Source of the DNA: Rhabdochromatium marinum
Lineage (GTDB): Bacteria > Pseudomonadota > Gammaproteobacteria > Chromatiales > Chromatiaceae
NCBI RefSeq assembly: GCF_016583795.1
Contig: NZ_NRRS01000042.1
Location: 898-33,092 of the forward strand
DNA length: 32,195 nt
Reading direction: 5' to 3'
Each line of letters opens with the position of its first letter. The stretch's first letter is position 1. The position numbers and the translations under genes are program-made. Positions 1 to 7,954 of this stretch are shown piece after piece. A model generated the notes under the pieces. That model was not told the origin of the DNA, searched no databases, and worked only from the letters and a program-made list of their open reading frames with translations.

Positions 1-2
1 AT

Positions 3-557
3 CAATTACAACTGAGCTTCGCGGAATTGGTCGAGGAGACGGTGGTCTATGAATACGCCGTGCTGATCACCTCGCTGGCTCATGAGATTCTCACCGTCGC
101 GCAGCTCTATCGCGACCGCGCGGATGCGGAAAATCCCTTTGATGAGCTCAAAAATCACTGGGGTTGGGGTGGTTTCACCACCCAAGACATTCACCGTTGC
201 CGCCTGTTGGCGCGCGCCAATGCGCTGGTTTATAACTGGTGGAGTCTGTTTGTTCGCACCGCCAACCCCAAGCAGCATACCGAGGCGATCACCTCGCGCC
301 CACTGCTGTTATCCGCCCCGGCACGACTCACCCGCCATGCCGGACAAACGCACCTGACCATTACCCATCCGCATTCACAAGCCGGCTGGGTCGAAGCCAC
401 CTGCCGCGACCTGGCGGCGTTCTTCCAATTCCTGCGCACAACTGCGGAGCAGTTGACTCCGCTCCAGCGGTGGTACCGAATTCTGTCTCGGGCACTGGAA
501 AAGTTTCTCAATGGGCGTCAATTGCGCCCGCCGGACACCCTGCCTGCGCCGGCGTAG
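3..557 (+). CDS. IS4-family DDE transposase, C-terminal part (runs off the left edge)
   Basis: The reading frame is already open at the window edge, so the N-terminus lies outside the window. The visible part contains the IS4-family YREK signature, Y-(2)-R-(3)-E-(6)-K, starting at YRDRADAENPFDELK. Its glutamate would be the third residue of the DDE triad in the RNase H-like catalytic core, which cuts and joins the element ends. The following segment GWGGFTTQD is typical of this transposase group. The ORF ends at a TAG at 555-557. The terminal inverted repeats cannot be defined because the left end of the element is missing. The GC-rich sequence at 558-613, with a small CCCG-TAAT-CGGG inverted repeat at 581-592, may belong to the right end. 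I cannot tell whether the copy is intact upstream. The element sits directly before a 5'-truncated gene, which suggests that it caused the truncation. Confidence 0.85.
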   Translation, partial: QLQLSFAELVEETVVYEYAVLITSLAHEILTVAQLYRDRADAENPFDELKNHWGWGGFTTQDIHRCRLLARANALVYNWWSLFVRTANPKQHTEAITSRPLLLSAPARLTRHAGQTHLTITHPHSQAGWVEATCRDLAAFFQFLRTTAEQLTPLQRWYRILSRALEKFLNGRQLRPPDTLPAPA

Positions 558-613
558 CCGATTCAGTGCCCCCCAGATGCCCGTAATCGGGAGCGAAAAA
601 CCGCTCGCGAGGG

Positions 614-1408
614 GTGGGAACTGCTCTTTTTAGGTTGAGTGTTCTCCAATGTCTCCCGCAACGGGGCAAGACCTTGAGCACACTGGCGGCCAACTGCCTC
701 GGCGATGCCCACGGGCTGGATGACGGTCAACCCGTGGCCACCCTGGTAAAACGCGCCCTTTGCATCGACGATCAGACGTCTTCCACCGACGAGCTTTGGG
801 CAGCTGCCGGTATTTTGGTCGGCGGTGGAATCACGAGCATGGCCTTAGTTCTAAACCTGAGCGTTGACGGGGGCGGCGCAACCGCGTCCATCATCAATGC
901 CGCCGCCGGCAGCGGAGAACCGCTCTACCTCACTCTGAGGCAGCTCTTGCAAGATCCGCCGATCTGGACCCCAGGTACGACCCCGATCTCCATCTGCGAG
1001 AACCCCGCCGTCATCGCCGAAGCCGCGCATGCCTTGGGTCCGAATTGCGCCCCATTGATCTGCACCCGAGGCCAGCCCAGCGCGGCGGTCACCACGCTGC
1101 TGGCTCAACTCGTCGGGGCCGGGGGCCGGCTCAGATACCACGGTGACTTCGACTGGTCCGGTATCCGCATCGCCAACGGCATCATCAACCGCCACGGCGC
1201 GCGCCCTTGGCGCATGGGCGCAGCGGATTATCTGGAAGCGGCGGATTCGGGCAAGGCTTTAACCGATGACTTGGTCAACGCCTCCTGGGACCCGGAACTC
1301 AGCCGCGCCATGCAGGGTCGCGGGCAGGTCATCGAAGAAGAACGCCTGATTCAAACCCTCCTTGCCGACATCGGTTTGAGGATGAGCCCGAATGGCAGCC
1401 GCGAATAG
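614..1408 (+). pseudogene. 5'-truncated TIGR02679/DUF2399 Toprim-like protein (JetD-like, Wadjet type III family remnant)
   Basis: The 264 codons from a GTG resemble the C-terminal half of TIGR02679 proteins (DUF3323 plus DUF2399, usually near 400 residues). The recognised stretch starts around residue 9-15. It includes GDAHGLDDGQPVATL (30-44), EPLYLTLRQLL (102-112), the motif CENPAV with E129, CTRGQPSAA, YHGDFDWSGIRIAN with D178 and D180, and GARPWRMGAADY. E129 and the D-x-D pair fit a Toprim-like metal-binding centre and are intact. The family normally sits in a four-gene cassette with DUF2397, DUF2398 and an SMC/SbcC-like ATPase. From memory, this cassette corresponds to Wadjet type III plasmid defence. 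None of those partners is present, and the N-terminal DUF3323 part is missing. An IS4-type transposase lies immediately upstream and an IS66 fragment downstream. I therefore read it as the relic of a dismantled system. A residual product is possible but unlikely to work alone. Confidence 0.75.
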
Positions 1409-1514
1409 GGTGCGAAGTGCCAGTGGCTTACCACCATGGTCGTGACACAGTCTCCACCGTTTCTCGGGCTCAGAGCAGCAGGCGCGAGGCGCTCAGCTCG
1501 TCGATGTCGCTCGG

Positions 1515-1838
1515 ATGACATTGGATGGCGGTCAGCGCCGCTTCGACGCCGGCCATCTCTGTCTGCTGGTGCTCCTGCGCCCGGACATCCCGCTGCACAC
1601 CAACGGCAGCGAGAACGACATCCGGGGTTACGTCAAATGGCGCAACATCAGCGGCGGAACCCGCAGCGATCTGGGACGCCGCTGCCGAGACACCTTTGCC
1701 AGTCTCAAGAAGACCTGCCGCAAGCTCGGGATTTCCTTCTGGGACTACCTCAACGACCGCATCGGACAGGTCGGAGACATCCCGCCCTTGCCAGAGATCA
1801 TGCGCGAACGGGCCTTGGCCGCTTCGGGTGGGCCGTGA
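1515..1838 (+). pseudogene. IS66-like transposase, C-terminal fragment
   Basis: The 107 codons match the C-terminal end of an IS66-type transposase. The block IPLHTNGSENDIRGYVKWRN carries the conserved glutamate region of the DDE domain, followed by SGGTRSDLGRRCRDTF and a helical tail. The frame is open only back to about 1446, and the upstream residues do not look like IS66 sequence. The rest of the roughly 500-residue protein is therefore gone. The stop codon coincides with a sequence that looks like the right terminal repeat (1838-1855). The left end and the accessory orfs of IS66 elements (tnpA/tnpB type) are not seen. This is a scar of an insertion, and it cannot transpose by itself. Confidence 0.75.
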
Positions 1839-1855
1839 CTTATTGAGAAGTTACG
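1838..1855. repeat. Probable IS terminal repeat, copy 1
   Basis: The 18 bases ACTTATTGAGAAGTTACG directly follow the stop of the IS66-like fragment and recur exactly at 14356-14373 in the same orientation. Read inwards on the minus strand, the end begins GTAAC. IS66 termini typically start with GTAA, and I infer that this is the right end of such an element. The left end is not present in the window. Confidence 0.6.
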
Positions 1856-1967
1856 AAATGCACTGTACTGAGCCATCAACCACACAATTTCTACACAGTT
1901 TGCTCACAGCCGCTCCTGATTCGCTGGCTAGTCTTATTCGTACTTCAACCAAACTCGGAGCATTTTC

Positions 1968-2258
1968 ATGAGTCTCAGACAAACCGCTCGACGCACTACC
2001 CTGGTGTTGGCTTGCACGCTGTACCTGGCTGCGCCATTCGCTCAGGCCCAACCCGATTCCCAGGGTGGCCAACGTCACGGCCCCCCACCCGAAGCGTTTG
2101 ATGCCTGCGCCGACCAACTAGAGGGCGCCGTCTGCCAATTTACCGGGCGCAGGGGTAAGAGCGTGGAAGGTACCTGTTTCACACCACCTGGGCGTGACGG
2201 AGAGTTGGTATGCGCCCCAGAAGGTGGTCCTTCGCATCAGCGAGGCCAGCCAAGCTGA
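1968..2258 (+). CDS. Small secreted protein of unknown function with four conserved-looking cysteines
   Basis: The 96-residue product starts with a classical Sec signal: basic residues at 4-9, a hydrophobic stretch at 10-24, and a likely cleavage after AQA at residue 27. The mature part is about 70 residues, rich in Gly and Pro. It contains four cysteines, in the contexts DACADQ, AVCQF, GTCFT and LVCAP, which could form two disulphides in the periplasm. The ATG is preceded by GGAG about nine bases upstream, which supports this start. I have seen similar short proteobacterial periplasmic proteins but know of no assigned function. It is monocistronic and convergent with the NACHT gene, with only 18 bp between the two stop codons. 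Its location between IS remnants and a defence unit gives no clear functional clue. Confidence 0.7.
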   Translation: MSLRQTARRTTLVLACTLYLAAPFAQAQPDSQGGQRHGPPPEAFDACADQLEGAVCQFTGRRGKSVEGTCFTPPGRDGELVCAPEGGPSHQRGQPS

Positions 2259-2276
2259 AACGCTCCGCAAGCTGTT

Positions 2277-5200
2277 CTAGGATGCGGAAGTCCCGGGCTC
2301 ACTAGGGGCCGCGCTGTCCGCTTGAAAGGCATCCATCGGGTAATTGATCCAGTGCTTTCCATCCGGCAAGGAGGCGTGCCAGCCAAGCCAGCGCCAAGCG
2401 CCGGGGCTCCAGTGAACCCATCGGCGGCCAGGGCTATCGGGGTCTTGCCAGACGACCCAGTTGGCTTTAGGAAGTAGCTCAATTGCAAGATCGTACATGG
2501 GGCAACCGCCATCAGTGGGCAGAGTCCAGCGGCGAATCAGGCCGTCCGATCCGGCCAATGTCAGTGAGCCCCCATCGGGCGCGACCGCCAGCGCGCTGAC
2601 CCAGCCGCGCTGGCCCTCCAGGCAGTACAGCTCCCGTCCGCTCGTCGGATCCCAGAGCAACACCCGACCATCGTCTCCGCCCGAGGCCAGCCAGCTCCCG
2701 TCGGGCGCGACCGCCAGCGCTCTAACCAAGCTGCGATGGCCCTCCAGGCGGTACAGCTCCCGTCCGCTCGTCGGATCCCAGAGCAACACCTGACCATCGT
2801 CTCCGCCCGAGGCCAGCCAGCTTCTATCAGGCGCGACCGCTAGCGCGCTGACCAAGCTGCGATGGCCCTCCAGGCGGTACAGCTCCCGTCCGCTCATTGG
2901 ATCCCAGAGTCCCACCCGGCCATCGTCTCCGCCCAAGGCCAGCCAGCTCCCATCGGGCGCGGCCGCCAGCGCGCTGACCCAGCCGCGATGGCCCTCCAGG
3001 CGGTGCAACTCCCGTCCGCTCGTTGGATCCCAGAGCCCCACCCGACCATCGTCTCCGCTCGAGGCTAGCCAGCTCCCATCGGGCGAGACCGCCAGCGCAA
3101 GGACCAAGTCGTGATAGCCCTCCAGGCGGTGCAGCTCCTGTCCGCTGGTCGGATCCCAGATCAACACCCGACCACCGACTCCGCTCGAAGCCAGCCAGCT
3201 CCCGTCGGGCGCGACCGCCAGCGCTCTGACCCAGCCGTGATGGCCCGCCAGGCGATGCAGCTCCCGTCCGCTGGCCGGATCCCAGAGCCGCACCCGGCCA
3301 TCGGCTCCGCCCGAGGCTACCCAGGCGCCGTTGGGCGCGACCGCCAGCGCACGGACCCAGCGGTGATGGCCCGCCAGGCGGTGCAGCTCCCGTCCGCTGG
3401 CCGGATCCCAGAGCCGCACCCGGCCATCGATTGCGCCCGAGGCTAGCCAGCCCCCGTCGGGCGCGATCGCCAGCGCGCTGACCCAGCCGTGATGGCCCGC
3501 CAGGCGGTGCAGTTTCCGCCCGCTGGTCGGATCCCAGAGCCCCACCCGGCCATCGTCTTCGCCCGAGGCCAGCCAGGCGCCATCGGGCGAGACCGCCAGT
3601 GCACGGACCGAGCCGCCATGGCCCGCCAGGCGGTGCAACTCCCGCCCGCTGGCCGGATCCCAGAGCCGTACCCAGCCATCGGCTCCGCCCGAAGCTACCC
3701 AGGCGCCATCGGGCGCGACCGCCAGCGCACGGACCGAGCCGCCATGGCCCTCCAAGCGGTGCAGCGCACGGACCGAGCCGCCATGGCCCTCCAAGCGGTG
3801 CAGCTCCCGCCCGCTGACCGGATCCCAGAGCCACACCCAGCCATCGGCTCCGCTCGAGGCCAGCCAGGTGCCATCGGGCGCGACCGCCAGCGCACGAACC
3901 AAGCCGCCATGGCCCGCCAAGCGGTGCAACTCCCGCCCGCTGGCCGGATCCCAGAGCCGCACCGAGCCATCGGCTCCGCCCGAAGCCACCCAGGCGCCAT
4001 CGGGCGCGACCGCCAGCGCACGGACCGAGCCGCCATGCCCCTCCAAGCGGTGCAGCTCCTGCCCGCTGGCCGGATCCCAGAGCCCCACCCAGCCATCGGC
4101 TCCGCTCGAGGCCAGCCAGGCGCCATCGGGCGCGACCGCCAGTGCAGTGACCGAGTCGCCATGGCCCGCCAGGCGATGCAGTTCCCGCCCGCTGGCCGGA
4201 TCCCACAGCCGCACCCGGCCATCATCTCCGCCCGAGGCCAGCCAGGCACCGTTGGGCGCGACCACCAGCGCACGGACCAATCCACCATGGCCCTCCAGGC
4301 GGTGCAGCTCCCGCCCGCTGGCCGGATCCCACAGCAGCACCCGGCCATCAGCGCCGCCCGAGGCCAGCCAACCACTGTCTGGCGAGGCAAGGGTCACCGT
4401 GATCATCGTGCTGTGGCCAGCGACGGCGGTTGGACTGGCGCCCCGGATGGCGGCCTTGCCAGTGGCGATAAAGAGATCCGGTGGAGCGCCGCCGGTCGAG
4501 TCGGACAACCCCAGTGGCAGGCGATCGAGCCATTGAGTGTGATAGAGCCTGGTTCGGCTCAGCGTTGCCGCGTCCGTGGAGCAGTCATGTACGACGGTAC
4601 CTGTCAGGTTTGGTTGTGCGGCCGAGATGTGGTCCAGTCGGCAGCGATCGAACAAGGCGGCGGTGAGGTCGCTTTTGTCGAAGATGCAGTCGGTGAAATC
4701 GCAGTCTCCGAAATGTCCGCCACGCAGTTCGGTGCCGGAGAAGTCGCTGCCGCGCCAATCCAAGTGACGGCCGGGCCGTCCCTGCCAGTGCTGAAACACC
4801 AGCCTCGCGCCCTGGAGTTGGAACCCGGAGCAGGTGTCGCCTGCGAAGCCCTGTGCAGCGGCTCGCAGTGCATAGGCCAGGGCCAGCTCGCTGGCGCGCG
4901 GGCGGTAGCGCGCGCGGATCGCTGCGAGTCCAGCTAGGCAGGGGTCGGTGTTGCGCCGGGAGATAAGTCCACCGAGAAAGTCCAGTGTCTCTGAGCTCGG
5001 CGTCGGCACGGCCCAGTCTTCTAGCGCGGCCGGCTCTCTGGCGCCAGTGGTCAGTGCGCGGTGCAGCGCTCGCGCCAGGAAGAACTCCATGATGGAGGTG
5101 TGCGCGAAGCGAAAACGGTCTTCGCCCTCGCGCACGACGAAGCTGGCGTTGCGGAGGTCCTCCTGGAGCACGGCGGGGCCGTCGTCGCGGTTGAGGTAGG

Positions 5201-7220
5201 CTCGGTACTCGACCCGCTCCCAGCGCGGATCCGCGAGTAGTTGATCGACGAGCCAAGTTTCCAGGTCGTCGAAGCTCATGTCGCTCTGACCGCCGGACCA
5301 GAGTCTGTGGGCCAGGCGCTCCATCAGGACGAGCTTGTGCTCCCGCTTGAGACGGTGCTTGGGGTCGTCGCGACGCAGCCACTGGCCAATCATGCCCTCG
5401 TAGAGATCGGCGATATCGACCGATTCGCCAGTACGCTGCTTGGCCTCCAGTTCGTCAACCTGCTCCTGAATCAGTCTCAGGTTGTAAGGTCGGCTACCGA
5501 GCTGGCGCAGATCGTGGACCTGGTCAATCAAGCCGATGGCTTGGTCTGCACGCTCTGGGTTCTTTGCGAAGACCTGGCGAAAATAGGCCTCGACCTGGTC
5601 GGCACCGAATGGCAGCAGCGTCAGCCAGAGGTAGTCGCCCGCGTTAACGGAGGCGCGCTGCTCACCGTCGAAGAAACTGAGCTGGTCCTTGAGCGTCTGA
5701 AAGAAATGGCTGCGGCAGCTCATGACCAATCGCCCAACCCCTGGTGCGCGGCGCCAATCGGGGCCGGCGTTGCGCGGCCGCTTCCAGACCGCTGGCGGCA
5801 GGATGCTCCAGAGCGTCTGGATGAACTGGCGGCACTGCGGAGGCGTCAGCCGGTTCATGACCTCGTCCAGTCCATCGAAGATGACAAGCCCGCCGCGTTC
5901 CTGTGCTAAGCGCTTTATTTGGGCGACATCCGGAGGCTCCTGACCGGCTGGCAGGTTGTAGTTGGACGCGATCAGTTGCGCCAGCATGTCGTCCAGCGGC
6001 GGCAAGCCGTCGTCCCAGTTCCACCGCATGCTGTTCACCGCTCGCAGATCCAGGTAGAGCGGAAGGGGCAGGCGCTCGCCCTTGCGTCTTAGATCCAGGA
6101 GACTGGCGGTGAGCTGCTGGCACAGGGTGGTCTTACCCATGCCAAGCTCGCCGAAGATGGCACAGAAGACGTCCTGCTTCGGATCACGCAGCCACTTGAG
6201 GAGTAGCGGCAGTGCGGGGGCGCCCTCCGATTCGGTGCCTGTCGTGGCCAGGGGATCGACGAAGTGGACGGTATCCACCTCGGTTCGCCAGCGGCAGAGG
6301 GTTTCGAAGGTCTGCTCACAGTCCGCATGCCTTCCCGATCTGCTGCGCATCGCGTCGCGAATCGCCGTTGCGGCCGAACTCAGCCACCTCTCGCGCTGAG
6401 GGCCACTGCGCTCGCTCCAGGTCTTGGTATCTCCGTCAGTGAATAGCTCAAGATGCGAGAGCGGTGTGCCTTCCAGATGCTCCGCTGGGACTGGAATCAG
6501 TCCGAGCGGTAAGAGACGAGGTCCCTCAGGGATCCCCATCGGCTCGCTTTTAAGCTCGGCAATCAAGCCGGGACTGACCAGAAAGAGGATGAGCCGCGCC
6601 TGCTCAAGCCAGTCCTTGCGGGTCATAAGGGTGTGCTCGCCGGCCGTCACATCGCGGATGTCCTGAAGCCGTGCGTCGAAGTTGGCGCTCTTTAAGTAGA
6701 CCCCCAGACCCTTCAGAAACTCGCGCGCTTTATCTCGGTCCATCTCGGCGTAGATGACAGGTACCAGCGGCTCGGGCCGCTCCGACTGGACGGCGGCATA
6801 TTGCTCCAGCGGCTCATCGAGGCGTGTGCCTAGGCTATCGATCGCGCGTTCGCTAAAGTGGGCGATGCGCTCTTCGCTGTCATCGGGCGTGACGAACCAG
6901 AGCCGCCGATCCGAGGGAGCTGCCTTGCGTCTTTGGTCAACTTTCAGTTCAAAGTGAATGCCGTGCTCTTCGGCGATGGCGGAGAGGGTGTCGCGGAACT
7001 TCTTGAACTGCTTGTCCGCACGCGTTTTTGCCATCTGGTCCGCCAGGCTGTCCGGGAAGAGCGCCCTGTAAGCGGCATCGTACGGAATGCGCCCGTCGTC
7101 GACGATCAGGGCCTTCAGCTTAGCGAGACGGTTGCGGCTCAGAGCAGAGAGATGCGGATTCAACAGCCCTAACCAATGAGCGACGCTGTCTCTGGGGGCT
7201 GGGTCGAGAAGGCTGTTCAT
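2277..7220 (-). CDS. STAND ATPase: TIR-like region, NACHT, pentapeptide-like repeats, WD40 array (bacterial NLR-like defence sensor)
   Basis: This 1647-residue protein has several recognisable blocks. Residues 1-140 are an uncharacterised, possibly effector-associated domain. Residues 150-290 show a TIR-like pattern (VPVIYAEMDRDKAREFL, then LILFLVSPGLI, then LLPLGLIPVPAEHLEG). The NACHT module has Walker A GELGMGKTT (357-365), Walker B LVIFDGLDEV (445-454) and an arginine-containing sensor stretch, VMSCRS (499-504). Helical NACHT-associated sequence follows to about 800, then pentapeptide-like repeats (about 820-885, such as DFSGTELRGGHFGDCDF). WD40 units occupy 935-1566, and a Trp-rich tail completes the protein. 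STAND ATPases are signal-activated switches that oligomerise when the C-terminal sensor binds a trigger. Bacterial NACHT proteins are known anti-phage factors. The gene lies 95 bp downstream of a TIR gene on the same strand and is probably co-transcribed with it. The ATG at 7220 has only a weak Shine-Dalgarno sequence. The trigger is unknown. Confidence 0.88.
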   Translation of the reverse strand: MNSLLDPAPRDSVAHWLGLLNPHLSALSRNRLAKLKALIVDDGRIPYDAAYRALFPDSLADQMAKTRADKQFKKFRDTLSAIAEEHGIHFELKVDQRRKAAPSDRRLWFVTPDDSEERIAHFSERAIDSLGTRLDEPLEQYAAVQSERPEPLVPVIYAEMDRDKAREFLKGLGVYLKSANFDARLQDIRDVTAGEHTLMTRKDWLEQARLILFLVSPGLIAELKSEPMGIPEGPRLLPLGLIPVPAEHLEGTPLSHLELFTDGDTKTWSERSGPQRERWLSSAATAIRDAMRSRSGRHADCEQTFETLCRWRTEVDTVHFVDPLATTGTESEGAPALPLLLKWLRDPKQDVFCAIFGELGMGKTTLCQQLTASLLDLRRKGERLPLPLYLDLRAVNSMRWNWDDGLPPLDDMLAQLIASNYNLPAGQEPPDVAQIKRLAQERGGLVIFDGLDEVMNRLTPPQCRQFIQTLWSILPPAVWKRPRNAGPDWRRAPGVGRLVMSCRSHFFQTLKDQLSFFDGEQRASVNAGDYLWLTLLPFGADQVEAYFRQVFAKNPERADQAIGLIDQVHDLRQLGSRPYNLRLIQEQVDELEAKQRTGESVDIADLYEGMIGQWLRRDDPKHRLKREHKLVLMERLAHRLWSGGQSDMSFDDLETWLVDQLLADPRWERVEYRAYLNRDDGPAVLQEDLRNASFVVREGEDRFRFAHTSIMEFFLARALHRALTTGAREPAALEDWAVPTPSSETLDFLGGLISRRNTDPCLAGLAAIRARYRPRASELALAYALRAAAQGFAGDTCSGFQLQGARLVFQHWQGRPGRHLDWRGSDFSGTELRGGHFGDCDFTDCIFDKSDLTAALFDRCRLDHISAAQPNLTGTVVHDCSTDAATLSRTRLYHTQWLDRLPLGLSDSTGGAPPDLFIATGKAAIRGASPTAVAGHSTMITVTLASPDSGWLASGGADGRVLLWDPASGRELHRLEGHGGLVRALVVAPNGAWLASGGDDGRVRLWDPASGRELHRLAGHGDSVTALAVAPDGAWLASSGADGWVGLWDPASGQELHRLEGHGGSVRALAVAPDGAWVASGGADGSVRLWDPASGRELHRLAGHGGLVRALAVAPDGTWLASSGADGWVWLWDPVSGRELHRLEGHGGSVRALHRLEGHGGSVRALAVAPDGAWVASGGADGWVRLWDPASGRELHRLAGHGGSVRALAVSPDGAWLASGEDDGRVGLWDPTSGRKLHRLAGHHGWVSALAIAPDGGWLASGAIDGRVRLWDPASGRELHRLAGHHRWVRALAVAPNGAWVASGGADGRVRLWDPASGRELHRLAGHHGWVRALAVAPDGSWLASSGVGGRVLIWDPTSGQELHRLEGYHDLVLALAVSPDGSWLASSGDDGRVGLWDPTSGRELHRLEGHRGWVSALAAAPDGSWLALGGDDGRVGLWDPMSGRELYRLEGHRSLVSALAVAPDRSWLASGGDDGQVLLWDPTSGRELYRLEGHRSLVRALAVAPDGSWLASGGDDGRVLLWDPTSGRELYCLEGQRGWVSALAVAPDGGSLTLAGSDGLIRRWTLPTDGGCPMYDLAIELLPKANWVVWQDPDSPGRRWVHWSPGAWRWLGWHASLPDGKHWINYPMDAFQADSAAPSEPGTSAS
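2505..4418 (-). repeat. WD40-coding tandem array of 126-bp units
   Basis: Fourteen consecutive 42-codon units run from 4418 down to 2616, followed by a degenerate fifteenth. Each unit reads approximately GH-xxx-V-x-AL, then PDGxWLASG, xDGxVxLWDP, SGRELHRL. Units are nearly identical except at unit positions 3, 4, 5, 7, 23, 26, 28 and 33. Position 3 runs in blocks of G (units 2-7), H (units 8-11) and R (units 12-15), which suggests unit duplication and local homogenisation. Fourteen units would make two seven-bladed propellers. Confidence 0.9.
3723..3804. repeat. In-frame 39-bp tandem duplication inside the WD40 array
   Basis: Two identical 39-bp copies (3723-3761 and 3762-3800) add 13 residues between WD40 units 5 and 6, so that GHGGSVRALHRLE is followed by another GHGGSVRAL. 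The copies are exact, so the event is recent or the sequence is being homogenised. The insert would lengthen the loop between two blades without breaking the frame. Confidence 0.9.
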
Positions 7221-7315
7221 GAGGGCGTTGATCTCAAAGTCAGACTGAAACGTCCAAGTGCGCCGCAGAGACGATCACCTGGGCCAATGCTGCGGGATCC
7301 TGGTATCCCGGCCGC

Positions 7316-7834
7316 CTAGGGAACTGCGGCGGAATTTAGACGCCGGAGCTTGGTGGTGATAGCGGAGACGAGTTGGTCCGCGAAGGCCGTGCTGTTCGGT
7401 CCGCGTGTTGTCGCGAAGCTGCGACCGTCCCGGTCACGAAAAATCTGAATCTGCTCCAGCCCAGACAGATCTGCGGTGCCGTCCAAGGGAACCTGCTCCA
7501 GCATGACCGGCACCAGGGGTTTGCGAACGCGAGTGTGTGTCAGACTTGTCCCCGAACGGACCTGCTCGATGAAGACTGGAAGCTCTTCAGTACGGATGAA
7601 TCCGCTGGCCAAGAAGCTCGGCGAGATCAGCATCAGACCGAAATCGCAGGTCGCGAGCGCTGTGCTGATCTCATCGCTCCAGTGCTGACCTGGATCAATG
7701 GCGTTATCGATCCATTGCGAAAAGGAGAAACCTTTCTGGATTGCCAGCCTCGGCTGGATAAGGTCGAGCAAGCGGTGCGCCAGTCGCTTGTCGGCATGGG
7801 AGTAACTGACGAAATAGGCTATGGAAATGGACAT
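7316..7834 (-). CDS. Stand-alone TIR-domain protein, probable NADase-type effector or adaptor
   Basis: The 172 residues are essentially one TIR domain. FVSYSHADKRLAHRLL (8-23) is the first strand and helix, WIDNAIDPGQHWSDEI (41-56) is the BB-loop region, and FGLMLISPSFLASG (65-78) is followed by RTEELP with E83/E84 at the place of the catalytic glutamate of NAD-cleaving TIR domains. The stretch KPLVPVMLEQVPL forms a later strand. There is no membrane segment or signal peptide, so it should be cytosolic. TIR domains in bacterial immunity either destroy NAD+ or make cyclic ADP-ribose-type signals. Which of these applies here cannot be told from sequence. The ATG follows GGGGGA at good spacing and lies under a good promoter candidate (7865-7893). 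The gene precedes the NACHT-WD40 gene by 95 bp on the same strand, so the pair probably forms one operon. Confidence 0.85.
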   Translation of the reverse strand: MSISIAYFVSYSHADKRLAHRLLDLIQPRLAIQKGFSFSQWIDNAIDPGQHWSDEISTALATCDFGLMLISPSFLASGFIRTEELPVFIEQVRSGTSLTHTRVRKPLVPVMLEQVPLDGTADLSGLEQIQIFRDRDGRSFATTRGPNSTAFADQLVSAITTKLRRLNSAAVP

Positions 7835-7864
7835 GGCGATCCCCCTGAGCGTGCGGATAACGTG

Positions 7865-7893
7865 AGTCTAGAAGCTGCAAGTAACGACGTCAA
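7865..7893 (-). promoter_or_regulatory. Candidate sigma70 promoter for the TIR-NACHT operon
   Basis: On the minus strand, TTGACG (7893-7888) and TAGACT (7870-7865) are separated by 17 bases. That gives 5/6 and 4/6 matches to the consensus. Transcription would start about 25 bases before the TIR start codon. This is a sequence match only. Confidence 0.5.
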
Positions 7894-7954
7894 GGAGATG
7901 AAGTAGATATATGGCGATATGAAATTTGGGAGTGTGACGATCAAGCCATCCGCG

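Noticed and set aside
2505-4418. Regular repeat array considered as CRISPR or satellite DNA
   Set aside because: Units are contiguous, 126 bp, and encode WD40 blades in frame. There are no repeat-spacer units.
3489-4937. A 482-codon plus-strand ORF, and a 459-codon minus-strand one at 2827-4206, across the WD40 array
   Set aside because: The repeat unit is 126 bp, a multiple of three, so any stop-free frame stays open through all units. The products are low-complexity and resemble no protein. The WD40 frame is clearly the real one.
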